Positions 33,683 to 42,749 are shown, numbered from the stretch's first letter. The stretch is DNA of 64,000 nt from Phycisphaera sp. (GCA_016124975.1 WGMP01000012.1:62001-126000); one strand, 5' to 3'. Notes: generated by a model from the letters alone, not told the origin. Numbers and translations are program-made.

Positions 33683-35749
33683 TCAGGCGCCGAAGTCGTC
33701 CTTCGTCAGCACGCCGTCCCCGTTCGCGTCGAGCTCGTCGAACCGACGGTGTAACGCAGGCGCAATCTCCGGCTTCTCGATCCTTCCGTCTTTGTTCCGA
33801 TCGAACTGTCGTTGGAGCGCCTCGAACGAAGGGGCGCGCTCGCCACGCGCGCCGCGCAACGCACCGCGCCCCGGCAGGTCCATCGGGTTCATCGGGTCCT
33901 CGCCCTCGATGTAGTACTCGATGTATCCGAGCATCATCTCGTCGACGGTCTGCGGGCCCCAGCGCACCGTCTTCGTCGGGTCGGGGTTCGCAGGGTTGTC
34001 GGCGCTGTTGTCGTACCACGCGGTGCCGTGCAGCACCGCGCCACGCGGTGCGTCGAGCGGCTCTCGCAGTTCGTAGCGCAGCTGCCAGTTGAAGTCGTAC
34101 TTCGGGATGTCGAGCACGGTGCGCTTCGGCTGCCCGGGAAGCTCGAGCTCGTAGCGGTACGCCTTCCCGCGCACATGCATGTGCGGCATGAACGCAAGGA
34201 TCTTCGCATCGGCAGGCACGCGCAGCTGTCCCGTCTCGCGGTGGTTCGCGGCCCCCGGCGGAATGCGAAGCCGGATGTTCGCCACCGCCGCCGTGCGCAC
34301 GAGATGCCTCGGAGGCGCGTCGGCGAACACAAGTCCGATCTTCATCTGGTCGCTCGTCGCCTTCCCGTTCGGCGTGTAGTGGATCTGGAAGAGAAGCGAC
34401 GAGTTCGCGGGCAGCTTCCGCGCCATGCCCTCGGGCAGCACCATCGAGTCGTTGCCGGGCACATACGCGGCCCAGTATCCGCTTGCCTCGTCTGCACCGA
34501 GTCGACGGCGCGTCGCAGGGTCCTTCGCCGTCTCTTCGTCGAGCGCAAACACGAGCACATGATGGACGACCGACGGATCGGTCGGCGCGATCTGTACGGC
34601 CGTCACCCAGCGGTCTTCCGCGATGTTCGTGGGCACGAGCACGTTCTGATAAGGCATGAAGCCGTCGGCCTTGACCGCGATCGGCTCGGGAAGCTCGAAC
34701 ACCGCGTCGGGTGTCCCGATCTTCCACGCGCTCTCGGCGAATGCGCGCGGCAGCGGGAGGTCCTTCGGGTCGCCCTCGGGCTTTCCCGCCGCGATCCAGG
34801 CGGCGATCGCGTCCTTCTCGGCTTCGCTCATCGAGCGATCGTTCGACCACGGGCTCGCGTGCGCGCCGCCGTCGGCGTCGATCGGCGCCGCGAACCAGGG
34901 CGGCATCGTGCCCTCCTCGGTGACGGCGCGGATCATGGTCGCGCGCCGCGAGACCGCTTCGTAGTTGTCGAGCCTGAACGGACCCACGCCGCCCTCGCGA
35001 TGGCATTCGACGCAGTTCGCCGCCATGATCCGCGAGATGTCGCGCGCGTAGGTCACGGCGGGCTCGCCGCCGGCCGCGGCGGTCGACTTCGCAGGCTCGA
35101 TCGCGCAGCCGGGCGCGGAAGTGGCCTGAATCTCAGGTGCGCGCCCCGCGAGCGCCGCATCGAGCGCGTCCTCGAGGAATCGCCGTCGCGGTTCAGGCAG
35201 CGTGAAGTTCACGCCATACTGGTCGCTCACCGCGCCGCGATAGACAAGCGTGTTCGCCGAGTCGACCACGAAGACCTCGGTCGTGGTGCGCGCACGAAGC
35301 GTCGCGGCGATCCGACCATCCGCGTCGTTGAGATAGAGCCCGTCGAGGCCGAGATCGGCGATCTGCGTGCGCATTTCTGCAGCGCTGTCGGTGCCGCTCA
35401 CATTCACGAACACGAATTTCACGCCGCGCGCGAGAGAGGCGTCCTCGATGCGCGCCAGCGACGGCCCGAACTTGCGGCACAAGGGACAGGTGACGCTCGT
35501 CAGCGCGATCACCGTGAGCTTCTCGCCGCGACCTTCGCGCCAGCTGCGCGCGACGCCGTCGACGCCGCTCGCACGCGCATCGGCCGCATAGGACCCGACG
35601 CCGAGCTCCCGCGCATCCCGTGGTGACGGCGGCGCGAGGGGGCTCGGCGCGTCCTTGGAGGCGGGCGCTTGCGGTGGTTGTGCGTCCCTCCCAGGGCTCG
35701 AGGGTGGCACGGGGAAGGCGAGAAGGAAGCAGACCACCGTTGCGGGCAT
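33683..35749 (-). CDS. Exported fusion: redoxin domain, cytochrome c motif, copper monooxygenase-like domain, EF hands
   Basis: A 688-residue exported protein. The ATG at 35749 begins a signal peptide (MPATVVCFLLAFPVP). Residues 50-200 form a thioredoxin-like redoxin domain with Cys88-x2-Cys91 (TSVTCPLCRKFGPS). A haem-binding CVECH (Cys246, Cys249, His250) marks a cytochrome c region. The remainder resembles type II copper ascorbate-dependent monooxygenases, with histidines in SVVHHVLVFALDEE, LLFQIHYTPNG and AFMPHMHVRGKAYR. Two EF hands (DRNKDGRIEKPE, DANGDGVLTKDD) end the chain. This layout is frequent in planctomycetes and acidobacteria but no substrate is proven. It probably acts outside the inner membrane. 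Confidence 0.88.
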   Translation of the reverse strand: MPATVVCFLLAFPVPPSSPGRDAQPPQAPASKDAPSPLAPPSPRDARELGVGSYAADARASGVDGVARSWREGRGEKLTVIALTSVTCPLCRKFGPSLARIEDASLARGVKFVFVNVSGTDSAAEMRTQIADLGLDGLYLNDADGRIAATLRARTTTEVFVVDSANTLVYRGAVSDQYGVNFTLPEPRRRFLEDALDAALAGRAPEIQATSAPGCAIEPAKSTAAAGGEPAVTYARDISRIMAANCVECHREGGVGPFRLDNYEAVSRRATMIRAVTEEGTMPPWFAAPIDADGGAHASPWSNDRSMSEAEKDAIAAWIAAGKPEGDPKDLPLPRAFAESAWKIGTPDAVFELPEPIAVKADGFMPYQNVLVPTNIAEDRWVTAVQIAPTDPSVVHHVLVFALDEETAKDPATRRRLGADEASGYWAAYVPGNDSMVLPEGMARKLPANSSLLFQIHYTPNGKATSDQMKIGLVFADAPPRHLVRTAAVANIRLRIPPGAANHRETGQLRVPADAKILAFMPHMHVRGKAYRYELELPGQPKRTVLDIPKYDFNWQLRYELREPLDAPRGAVLHGTAWYDNSADNPANPDPTKTVRWGPQTVDEMMLGYIEYYIEGEDPMNPMDLPGRGALRGARGERAPSFEALQRQFDRNKDGRIEKPEIAPALHRRFDELDANGDGVLTKDDFGA

Positions 35750-35790
35750 GGCAGGGCACAACGCCGAGGAACCGCAGCCATTGCAGTCTG

Positions 35791-35952
35791 TCAGGCGCGC
35801 CTGGCCAACGACGCGAAGAGCAGCGCAGGATCGCCGCCGTCGATCGCTCCGTCGCCCGTGGAGCTGTTCGTCACAGGGGAGCTCGGTGCGCCGTTGTTCA
35901 ACTGTCCCGCCATCGAGCGCACGGGCGTTGCGTTGTTGAGCGCAACGCCCAT
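35791..35952 (-). CDS. Possible short exported-protein remnant with one dockerin-like loop
   Basis: A 53-codon frame beginning MGVALNNATPV and ending in STGDGAIDGGDPALLFASLA plus RRA. The end resembles a dockerin calcium loop (GDGxVDGxDLALLLASW). It lies between the PEP-CTERM-like gene and the fusion gene on the same strand, 38 bp after the former's stop. The frame remains open further upstream. It may be a degraded dockerin tail or a small real gene; there is no Shine-Dalgarno. Confidence 0.35.
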   Translation of the reverse strand: MGVALNNATPVRSMAGQLNNGAPSSPVTNSSTGDGAIDGGDPALLFASLARRA

Positions 35953-35990
35953 GTGCGAACTGCCCTGGCCCTGCTCGCCGCGGTGAGCGC

Positions 35991-36617
35991 TTAGCGGCGA
36001 CGACGACCGCGGCCACCGATGCCCGCGACCGCGATCATCGCGAGCGCACCCGGAGCAGGCACGAAGATGGATGCGCCTCCCACGTCCTCATACGCATACT
36101 CGATGATGCTGCGCGTGGCCAAGGTGGCGCCGATGCTCAGCCGCAGGTAGCCGTAGTGGACCTCGTTCGTCTCCTCGTTGAGGAAGCGGAAGCCGGCGTA
36201 GTTGTTGGTGCTGTTGAGAAGGAACGGGGCTCCCGCGGGCGAGGTCGTGGTGATTCCTGCGTTCACGGTCTGCCAGAACATGTCGGGCAGGTCCCCGATC
36301 AGGGCGCCGCCAGCAAGGTTCGCGATGTTGAGTCCGTTGTTCAGGCGAGCAAAGCCTCCGGTCGGGGACTGCGCGCCACCGACCAGCGGGCCAGACACGG
36401 TCAGGGTGCTTCCAAAGCCGAACAGGTTCACGTCGTAGCCCGGGACGCCTCCGAACGCTGTCCCGACCTGGCCCGTGAGAACGTTCAGGAACACTCCCGG
36501 GGGGAATCCGCCGATGTTGATGTTGACGGGGCCGCTGGAGACGATGGCGGCGTGGGAGGTGGATGCGAACCCGAGGAAAAGCGAAGCAAACACCGCCGAC
36601 GAGCGAGTGGACTTCAT
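35991..36617 (-). CDS. Exported protein with PEP-CTERM-like sorting tail
   Basis: A 208-residue exported protein. The ATG at 36617 follows GGGAG and starts a signal peptide (MKSTRSSAVFASLFLGFAS). The body is a beta-rich domain with the segment NYAGFRFLNEETNEVHYGYL, and its paralogue at 44444 has the similar NLVGFRRAVSGQTLYGWL, so the two belong to one family. The tail reads VPAPGALAMIAVAGIGGRGRRRR. A purine tandem repeat lies 28 bp upstream of the start, in the probable leader. Confidence 0.85.
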   Translation of the reverse strand: MKSTRSSAVFASLFLGFASTSHAAIVSSGPVNINIGGFPPGVFLNVLTGQVGTAFGGVPGYDVNLFGFGSTLTVSGPLVGGAQSPTGGFARLNNGLNIANLAGGALIGDLPDMFWQTVNAGITTTSPAGAPFLLNSTNNYAGFRFLNEETNEVHYGYLRLSIGATLATRSIIEYAYEDVGGASIFVPAPGALAMIAVAGIGGRGRRRR

Positions 36618-36644
36618 GGCACAGACTCCCGAGGTTGGATCGAA

Positions 36645-36720
36645 GGGACGAGGGACGAGGGACGAGGAACGAGGGAACGAGGGAACGAGGGAACGAGGGA
36701 ACGAGGGGACGAGGGATCGA
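36645..36720. repeat. Purine-rich tandem repeat of 7-8 bp units upstream of a PEP-CTERM-like gene
   Basis: Three GGGACGA heptamers are followed by about five GGAACGAG octamers and degenerate copies. It lies 28-103 bp upstream of the start codon at 36617, in the leader or promoter of that gene. Such runs change length easily by slippage. Confidence 0.92.
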
Positions 36721-36881
36721 GACGGGCGGACTCGCACAAGGGCATGCGCCGGGGCCGCGTCTCGTCGTCACTGTGTGGCACAACTCGCCTCGGTCAAGGC
36801 GGTCCCAGGCGCTTTTCGGCAAGGCGCTCGAGTTCATCCTCCCTGATTGGGGAGAGGAGGTCGGACGCGACATCGACTGGT

Positions 36882-36983
36882 CGGTGCCGCACGGCTACCA
36901 CTCGGTGCCCGGTGGTGCCCGCGAGGTACCCGGCACTGATGCGATGCAGAGCAGGGAGTTCCGATTCACCGCCTGCGGCCGTG
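36882..36983. repeat. Dispersed intergenic repeat, copy A
   Basis: About 100 bp that align with copy B at 60498-60600. Shared blocks include GGTGCCG..CGGCTACC, AGGTACC.GGCAC.GATGC, ATGCAGA, and GCCTGCGGCCGTGA. No coding frame is kept between the copies, so it is probably a non-coding repeat. Confidence 0.75.
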
Positions 36984-37742
36984 ACGCGAGTGCGCCCGTG
37001 CGAAGCCGGCGTCAGTCACGGCGCCGCGGTCCAAGTCACCCGCTGGCCAGCCTGGTCTCTCCGCACGAGCTCGCGTAGAGGCCGTGGTTCGGTTCGTGGT
37101 CGAGGTCGTGGCGTTGGTCTCGCCGAGCCTCGGCGCTTGTCAGCATGCGTCTCGCGCGGATCATGAGACAAGGCCTCGGGAGTATCGCTCGGGAGTATCG
37201 GATGTGGCGCAAGGAAACAAGCCCACGATCTGAAGGCGCAGCACTCCCCGATCAGGGCGGGCGCTCCACCGAATCTGCCGCGAGGCGGCGTTCGGCGCTT
37301 GAAAGCTCATGAGGCGGAGATACGCTCGTTCGAGCGTTCTGTCGTGCCTCGGCCGAGGGGCTCTCGCACAAAGGTGGCTTGGTTCTGACTTCCTCCGAAC
37401 CCCGTCGATTCTTGGCGCCGCTGGCTGCGTCGCCGCGCCGCGCGCAACCGCAGAGACGACCTCGGCGCTTCGTCTGTCTCGCAATACGAATTCTCGGTGA
37501 TTGTCAGCGCCCTCGGGGCTCGGGTCGTCATGTCAGGTCACACGAATCACCGAGGCGAGAGGTTCCGCCCGGCGCCGGGATGGCGTGACGACAGGACGCG
37601 TCGACCGCGGCGTTCGGACGGGTTGAAGCCGAGGGCGCAGGCCGGGATGCGCGTGGATCGGCGGCGGAGCAATTGTCAGATGGAACCTGCCACGAAACGA
37701 TCGTCATTCACCTCTCAGACACCACCACCCCTGAACTCCACC

Positions 37743-38828
37743 ATGCTTCCGAGAATCGCACTGCTCGCTGTCTTCGCTTGTGCTCTTCCGCTCTTCGAGC
37801 GCGCGGCTTCGGCCCGCTCTGGTTGCGAGGCTGATCTCAATGACGACGGCACCGTCGGAGCGGCCGATCTCGTCATCGTGCTCGGTGCTTGGGGGGGCTG
37901 CCAGTTCCAGCCGTGCGTGGGCGACCTCAACGGAGACCTCGTCGTGAACGCGGTCGATCTCTTCGCGCTGCTCGACGCGTGGGACACGCCCTGCGGACCT
38001 CCGCCGTGGTGGACGGTCATCGAGCAACTCCCCGATCCCGCGGTCGTGACCGATGCCGGGTTGCGCGAGGACATCATCGCGACGGGACTACCTTGGAGGG
38101 TCCGAGACAATGGGACGCAGATTGAGATGCTACTCGTGCCGCCCGGAACCTTCGACATGGGATGCTCTCCCTCCACTTCCAACGCGTGTCAGGCTGAGGA
38201 ACTTCCCGTCCATCCCGTCACACTCACGCGTCCCTTCTACCTCGGACGGTACGAGGTGACGCAGTCGCAGTGGACCGCGATGATGGGCTCGAACCCGTCT
38301 TTCTTCGCCAACGCCGCCGACTCTCCCAATCGGCCGGTCGAACGAGTTTCGGGACTGATGATCGAGAGTTTCCTGGTCTTCACGGGACTTCGTCTTCCGA
38401 CCGAAGCGGAGTGGGAGTTCGCCTATCGCGCGGGCACGACTACGGCTTTCCACTCTATGCCTGACGCACCGCAAGGCACCAATTCGCCGGCTTCGCTGGG
38501 CAGCATCGCGTGGTTCTTGGGGAACAACGGTCCGTCCGGTTCGCCAACCTTCGGCACGAAGGCGGTTGGGACGCGGGCTGCCAATGCCCTCGGGCTCCAC
38601 GACATGTCCGGCAATGTCCTCGAGCGGACGAGCGACTGGTACTCGCCCACCTACTACGCGTCGAGCCCGAGTGTCGATCCGACGGGGCCCGCAAAGGGCA
38701 CGCTCAAGGCCGTGCGCGGCGGAATCTGGTTCGACGGTAGCAACGGGCTGCGCGCGTCCTACCGCTCTGGGATGTCGATGAGCTTCATCGGCTCCCACGT
38801 CGGAGTGCGTGTCGCGCGATCGCCGTGA
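37743..38828 (+). CDS. Secreted protein with N-terminal dockerin and SUMF1-type domain lacking catalytic cysteines
   Basis: A 361-residue exported protein. The ATG starts a signal peptide (MLPRIALLAVFACALPLF). Unusually the dockerin comes first (about residues 25-85: DLNDDGTVGAADLVIVLGAW, DLNGDLVVNAVDLFALLDAW). The rest is an FGE-sulfatase/C-type-lectin-like fold: IEMLLVPPGTFDMGC, HPVTLTRPFYLGRYEVTQSQ, LRLPTEAEWEFAYRAG, LHDMSGNVLERTSDWY, VRGGIWFDGSNGLRAS. The two active-site cysteines are absent (IWFDGSNG), so it is unlikely to make formylglycine and probably binds ligands. A further in-frame ATG upstream exists (37680) but precedes the signal peptide. Confidence 0.87.
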   Translation: MLPRIALLAVFACALPLFERAASARSGCEADLNDDGTVGAADLVIVLGAWGGCQFQPCVGDLNGDLVVNAVDLFALLDAWDTPCGPPPWWTVIEQLPDPAVVTDAGLREDIIATGLPWRVRDNGTQIEMLLVPPGTFDMGCSPSTSNACQAEELPVHPVTLTRPFYLGRYEVTQSQWTAMMGSNPSFFANAADSPNRPVERVSGLMIESFLVFTGLRLPTEAEWEFAYRAGTTTAFHSMPDAPQGTNSPASLGSIAWFLGNNGPSGSPTFGTKAVGTRAANALGLHDMSGNVLERTSDWYSPTYYASSPSVDPTGPAKGTLKAVRGGIWFDGSNGLRASYRSGMSMSFIGSHVGVRVARSP

Positions 38829-39058
38829 TCAGTGACGGATGGATCAACGGATGAATGGTTGCGAGCGGCGTGACGCAGGTCAAGGTGACGATCCATGCGC
38901 GTGCCTCGCCGTGATCGTGCCACATGACCGCGCCGCATCCAGGTTCGAGCGAGGCAGCTTCTGCGAGACCCGCGCACGCGCTCTCCTCGATCTGGAAGAG
39001 GCGAGTTTGGGTGGAGTCGGTACGGGTGCGCTCATCCGGTCTTGATGAGGGTCACGGC

Positions 39059-39637
39059 CTATCTTGTGTCGATGATCCGCACGAGTTCCTCGGGCGGCGG
39101 GAGTTCCTTCGCTGGGCAGCTGCCCAGGTGGCCGTCGATGGCGAGCATGGCGTACCCGTGGACGGCGGACCATGCGAGGATCGCGTCGCGCGACGCGCGC
39201 TTCGGATCGGTGTTCGTCGCTGCGGCGACGGCCTCGACCACGACCGCGAAGCTCGCATCGCCCGCCGCCACCAACCCCTCGTACCGCTCCCATCCCGAGA
39301 GCACGGGGCCGAACATCAGGCCGTACAGCCGCGGATTCTCGGTCGCGAAGCGCACATAGGCGGCGCCCATCTGTGCGAGACGCTTGCGGGGCGGACCCTT
39401 CGCCGCTGCGGTGACGGTGGCGAGCCGGCGGAACCCTTCCTCGGCGACCGCCGCAAGCAGCGCGTCCTTTGACTCGAAGTGCCGGTAGGGCGCGTTCGGC
39501 GACACCCCGGCAAGCCGCGCCACGGATCGAAGCGAGAGTTCGGCAGGCGATCGGGTCTCGAGCAGCCGAAGTGCGCCCTCGACGAGGGCCTTCCGGAGGT
39601 CGCCGTGGTGGTAGCGCTTGGTGGACCTGCGAGGCAT
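39059..39637 (-). CDS. TetR-family repressor with WHG-type C-terminal domain
   Basis: A 192-residue regulator. The HTH is SLRSVARLAGVSPNAPYRHF; the N-terminus (RYHHGDLRKALVEGALRLLE) and the C-terminal region (FATENPRLYGLMFGP) are typical of the TetR/WHG subgroup. I start at ATG 39637 (MPRRSTKRYHHG); the frame continues upstream into the operator region. It is divergent from the efflux operon at 39715 with 77 bp between starts, and very likely represses it. The ligand is unknown. Confidence 0.9.
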   Translation of the reverse strand: MPRRSTKRYHHGDLRKALVEGALRLLETRSPAELSLRSVARLAGVSPNAPYRHFESKDALLAAVAEEGFRRLATVTAAAKGPPRKRLAQMGAAYVRFATENPRLYGLMFGPVLSGWERYEGLVAAGDASFAVVVEAVAAATNTDPKRASRDAILAWSAVHGYAMLAIDGHLGSCPAKELPPPEELVRIIDTR

Positions 39638-39659
39638 GCCCGAAGTATGGCAGACCTTG

Positions 39660-39695
39660 TTGACGCTGTCCACATCAATGTGTACACTGTCCACA
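39660..39695 (+). promoter_or_regulatory. Promoter of the efflux operon with probable TetR operator
   Basis: TTGACG (39660-39665), a 17-bp spacer and TACACT (39683-39688) form a good sigma-70 promoter. The direct repeat CTGTCCACA occurs at 39666 and 39687, exactly 21 bp (two helical turns) apart, and GTGTACAC (39680-39687) is a perfect palindrome overlapping the -10. These are probable binding sites for the divergent TetR protein. Confidence 0.8.
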
Positions 39696-39714
39696 CACCG
39701 TCGTCTCTGCCGCC

Positions 39715-40878
39715 ATGCGACCGCTCGACCACCTCGCCTACCGAATGCTCATCGGCGACCGGCTCAAGTACCTGAGCCTGGTCGCGGGACTCGTGTTCGC
39801 GTCGCTCCTCGTGGTGCAGCAAGCCTCGATCTTCACGGGATACTCCGACCGCACGGGCTCGTGGATCTACGACAGCGACGGCCACGACCTCTGGGTGATG
39901 GACGAGCAGGTCGAGATGAGCGAGGACAGCAAGCCGCTCCTCCAGACGGCGCTTTCCCGCGTGCGCGGCATTGACGGCGTCGCGTGGGCGGTCCCGCTCT
40001 ACAAGAACTACCTGAAGGCGCGGCTTCCCGACGGGAAGCTCATCACCGTGCGCGTCGTGGGCATCGACGACGCGAGCCTCGCAGGAGGTCCGCTCGGCGC
40101 ATCGCGCGAGTCCCTGGCCACGCTGCGGCGCGACCAGGCCATCCTCGTCAACGAGGCCCAGCTGGCCACCATCCTCGCCGTGCGAGAAGCGGACGGCAGC
40201 ACTCGGCCGCTCGCGGTGGGCGATGCGATCTCGATCAACGAGCACCAGGCGACGGTGGCGGGGACCTTCAAGGCCACGCCCGACTTCTTCTGGGATCCCG
40301 TCCTCTACACGACCTATTCCCGCGCGCTGACGATGGCGCCTCCCGAGCGACGCAGCACGACCTATGTCCTCGTGAAGGCAAAGTCAGGCGTAGAACTCGC
40401 CGGACTCGCCGCCCGCATCCGCGAGACGACGGGGTTCGCCGCCCTCACCACCGAGGAGTTCGCGGCGCGCACCCGAACCTATGTGCTCGCTCAGACGGGA
40501 ATCCTCATCAACTTCGGCATCACCATCGTCCTCGGATTCATCATCGGAATCCTCGTCGCGGCGCAGACGCTCTACAGCTTCATCCTCGAGAACCAGCGCG
40601 CCTTGGCCGCGCTGAAGGCGATGGGCGTGAGGAACGCTCGCATCGCGCGCATGGTCGTCGTGCAGGTCTTCGTGGTCGGTGTGCTCGGCTATGGAATCGG
40701 CGCAGGCCTCGCAGCGCTCAGCGGATCGATCCTCGACAGCGTGGGGCTCGCCTTCCGCGTCACATGGACGACGCTTTCCCTCGGACTTCTCGCGATCCTC
40801 ACGAGCTGTCTGCTCGCGGGACTCCTCGGCGTTCGCCGCGTCATGCGGCTCGATCCCGCATCGGTGTTCAAGACATGA
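39715..40878 (+). CDS. FtsX/MacB-type ABC transporter permease
   Basis: A 387-residue inner-membrane protein with the four-helix FtsX layout: one helix near the N-terminus (LSLVAGLVFASLLVVQQAS), a large periplasmic domain (about 50-255) and three helices at the C-terminus (ITIVLGFIIGILVAAQTLY, VVVQVFVVGVLGYGIGAG, LGLLAILTSCLLAGLLG). The motif ALAALKAMGVRNARI before the second helix is typical for coupling to the ATPase. This is the DevC-like single-permease form. The stop overlaps the ATPase start (ATGA). Confidence 0.92.
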   Translation: MRPLDHLAYRMLIGDRLKYLSLVAGLVFASLLVVQQASIFTGYSDRTGSWIYDSDGHDLWVMDEQVEMSEDSKPLLQTALSRVRGIDGVAWAVPLYKNYLKARLPDGKLITVRVVGIDDASLAGGPLGASRESLATLRRDQAILVNEAQLATILAVREADGSTRPLAVGDAISINEHQATVAGTFKATPDFFWDPVLYTTYSRALTMAPPERRSTTYVLVKAKSGVELAGLAARIRETTGFAALTTEEFAARTRTYVLAQTGILINFGITIVLGFIIGILVAAQTLYSFILENQRALAALKAMGVRNARIARMVVVQVFVVGVLGYGIGAGLAALSGSILDSVGLAFRVTWTTLSLGLLAILTSCLLAGLLGVRRVMRLDPASVFKT

Positions 40879-41615
40879 CCGCAGTGCCCGCCGCAAGTCC
40901 GCCCACCGTCGCGATCCGCTGCGCCGCCGTCACCAAGCACTACGGCTCGGGCGAAACGCGCATCGCCGCGCTCCGCGGCGTCGATCTCGCCGTCCAAGAG
41001 GGCGGCCTCACCATGCTCGTCGGGCCATCGGGTTGCGGCAAGACCACGCTCATCTCGATCCTCTCCGGGATCCTCTCGCCGAGCTCGGGCGAGCTGAGCG
41101 TCTTCGGCACCGATCCGTCCCGCCTTTCGGACGGCGAGCGCGCCGAGTGGCGCGCGAGCACGGTCGGCTTCGTGTTCCAGCAGTTCAATCTGCTGCCGGC
41201 GCTGACCGCCGCCGAGAACGCAGCCGTCCCGCTTCTCATCCGAGGTGTCCCATGGAAGCAGGCGGTCGAGGTGGCGCGCGGCCATCTTGCCGAACTCGGC
41301 CTCGGCGAGCGCTGCGCGAGCCTCCCGCGCGAACTCTCCGGTGGCCAGCAGCAGCGCGTCGCCATCGCCCGGGCGCTCGTCCATGATCCGCGGCTCCTCG
41401 TCTGCGACGAACCGACCAGCGCGCTCGACCACGAGACGGGCGAGCGCGTGATCGATGTCCTCCGCACCGCAGCGCTGCGATCGGGCCGAGTCGTGATCGT
41501 GGTCACCCACGACCAGCGCATTCTTCGCTACGCCGACGCGCTCCTTCGCATGGACGATGGATGCATCGTCGGCGACCGCTCGAACACATCCGCTGCGCCC
41601 GCAGAGGGAACCTGA
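40875..41615 (+). CDS. ABC transporter ATP-binding protein (MacB/DevA type)
   Basis: A 246-residue cytosolic ATPase. Walker A is GPSGCGKTTL, the Q-loop VGFVFQQFNLLPALTA, the signature LSGGQQQRVAIARAL, Walker B LLVCDEPTSALD and the switch His in VVTHDQR. It pairs with the FtsX-type permease upstream (4-bp overlap) and the membrane-fusion protein downstream to form a tripartite-type export system. The substrate cannot be told from sequence; drugs, lipids or peptides are usual. Confidence 0.95.
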   Translation: MTAVPAASPPTVAIRCAAVTKHYGSGETRIAALRGVDLAVQEGGLTMLVGPSGCGKTTLISILSGILSPSSGELSVFGTDPSRLSDGERAEWRASTVGFVFQQFNLLPALTAAENAAVPLLIRGVPWKQAVEVARGHLAELGLGERCASLPRELSGGQQQRVAIARALVHDPRLLVCDEPTSALDHETGERVIDVLRTAALRSGRVVIVVTHDQRILRYADALLRMDDGCIVGDRSNTSAAPAEGT

Positions 41616-41666
41616 ACCCGACTGATCGCCTGAGTCCGAACGATCACCTCGCCTGGAAGTCTATTC

Positions 41667-42749
41667 ATGCCGCGCAACGCCCTCCCCAACGTCATCCTGC
41701 CGATCCTCGCCCTCGCAGGCACCGGCCTCGCGGTCGTCACCGTGTTCGCAGGAACGCGCGCGCCCCAGTCACCCGTCGTGGTCGATCAGCCGGCGCAATC
41801 GACATTCGCCTACGCCGTCTCGGGCACAGGTCTCGTCGAGCCGGGATCGGAGTTCATCGAGGTCGGGGCCGAGGTCTCAGGCACGGTCGCGCGGGTGGCG
41901 GTGGCCGCTGGACAGCTCATCGAGGCAGGGGAGGTGCTCTTCACCCTCGACAGCCGCGCCGCCGCGGCCGAGCGCGCGGTGCGCGCATCAGAACTCGCGC
42001 TCGCCGAAGCGACCATCGCTCGGCTTCGCGCAGCGCCGCGCAGCGAGGACCTTCCGCCGCTCGAGGCGCGCGTCGCTGCGGCCGAGGCGCTCCTTCGCGA
42101 GGCGCAGAGCCTGCTCTCGCTCGTCGAGCGCGTCGGCGAAGGCGACGCGAGCAGTCCGAACGAGGTCGCGCGGCGACGCTATCTCGTCGAGGAACGCGAG
42201 GCCGCGGTCCGCGAAGCGAAGGCGTTGCTCGCCCACGCCGAGGCGGGAAGCTGGTCCGAGGACATTCGGGTGGCGGAGGCCGAACGCGACGCCGCGGCCG
42301 CGCGGCTCGGGGCGGCCGATGTCGCGCTCGAGCTCCGCACGATACGCGCGCCCGTCGCAGGCACCATCCTGCGGGTCGAGGTTCGCCCGGGCGAGCATGT
42401 CGCTGCGGGCGGAAGTCCCGCCATCGTGCTCGGATCGCTCGATGAACTCCTCGTCCGCATCGACATCGACGAGAACGAGGCATGGCGCGTCGAGAAGGGC
42501 GCCCGCGCCACGGCGTCGTTGCGCGGCAACAGCACCCGTCGCGCTGACCTCGCCTTCGTGCGGATCGAGCCCTATGTCGTTCCCAAGCGATCGCTCACGG
42601 GCCTCTCGACCGAGCGCGTCGACACGCGCGTCCTGCAGGTCATCTACTCGATGCGCGCCGACGCGCTCGACGCCTTTCCAGGGCAGCAGGTCGATGTCTT
42701 CATCGAGGCGGCGCAGAGGAACGCAGAGGCGACGCTCGCTCCGCGCTGA
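41667..42749 (+). CDS. HlyD/DevB-type membrane fusion protein
   Basis: A 360-residue periplasmic adaptor with one N-terminal membrane anchor (NVILPILALAGTGLAVVTVF). The lipoyl/barrel-sandwich halves are VSGTGLVEPGSEFIEVGAEV plus GTVARVAVAAGQLIEAGEVL and TIRAPVAGTILRVEVRPGEHV. Between them is a long alpha-helical coiled-coil hairpin (about residues 95-215, rich in Ala, Glu and Arg). The C-terminal beta-barrel contains RIDIDENEAWRV. It completes the operon 39715-42749. No outer-membrane channel gene is next to it. Confidence 0.92.
   Translation: MPRNALPNVILPILALAGTGLAVVTVFAGTRAPQSPVVVDQPAQSTFAYAVSGTGLVEPGSEFIEVGAEVSGTVARVAVAAGQLIEAGEVLFTLDSRAAAAERAVRASELALAEATIARLRAAPRSEDLPPLEARVAAAEALLREAQSLLSLVERVGEGDASSPNEVARRRYLVEEREAAVREAKALLAHAEAGSWSEDIRVAEAERDAAAARLGAADVALELRTIRAPVAGTILRVEVRPGEHVAAGGSPAIVLGSLDELLVRIDIDENEAWRVEKGARATASLRGNSTRRADLAFVRIEPYVVPKRSLTGLSTERVDTRVLQVIYSMRADALDAFPGQQVDVFIEAAQRNAEATLAPR

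Larger units (their letters stand above)
36618..37742. other. 1.1-kb gene-free region
   Basis: No convincing gene on either strand. It contains the purine tandem repeat (36645-36720), a GC box (36838-36857), dispersed repeat copy A (36882-36983) and another GC box (37244-37263). The rest shows no clear structure. Confidence 0.55.

Noticed and set aside
36645-36720. Possible CRISPR-like array
   Set aside because: Units are only 7-8 bp without spacers; it is a simple tandem repeat.
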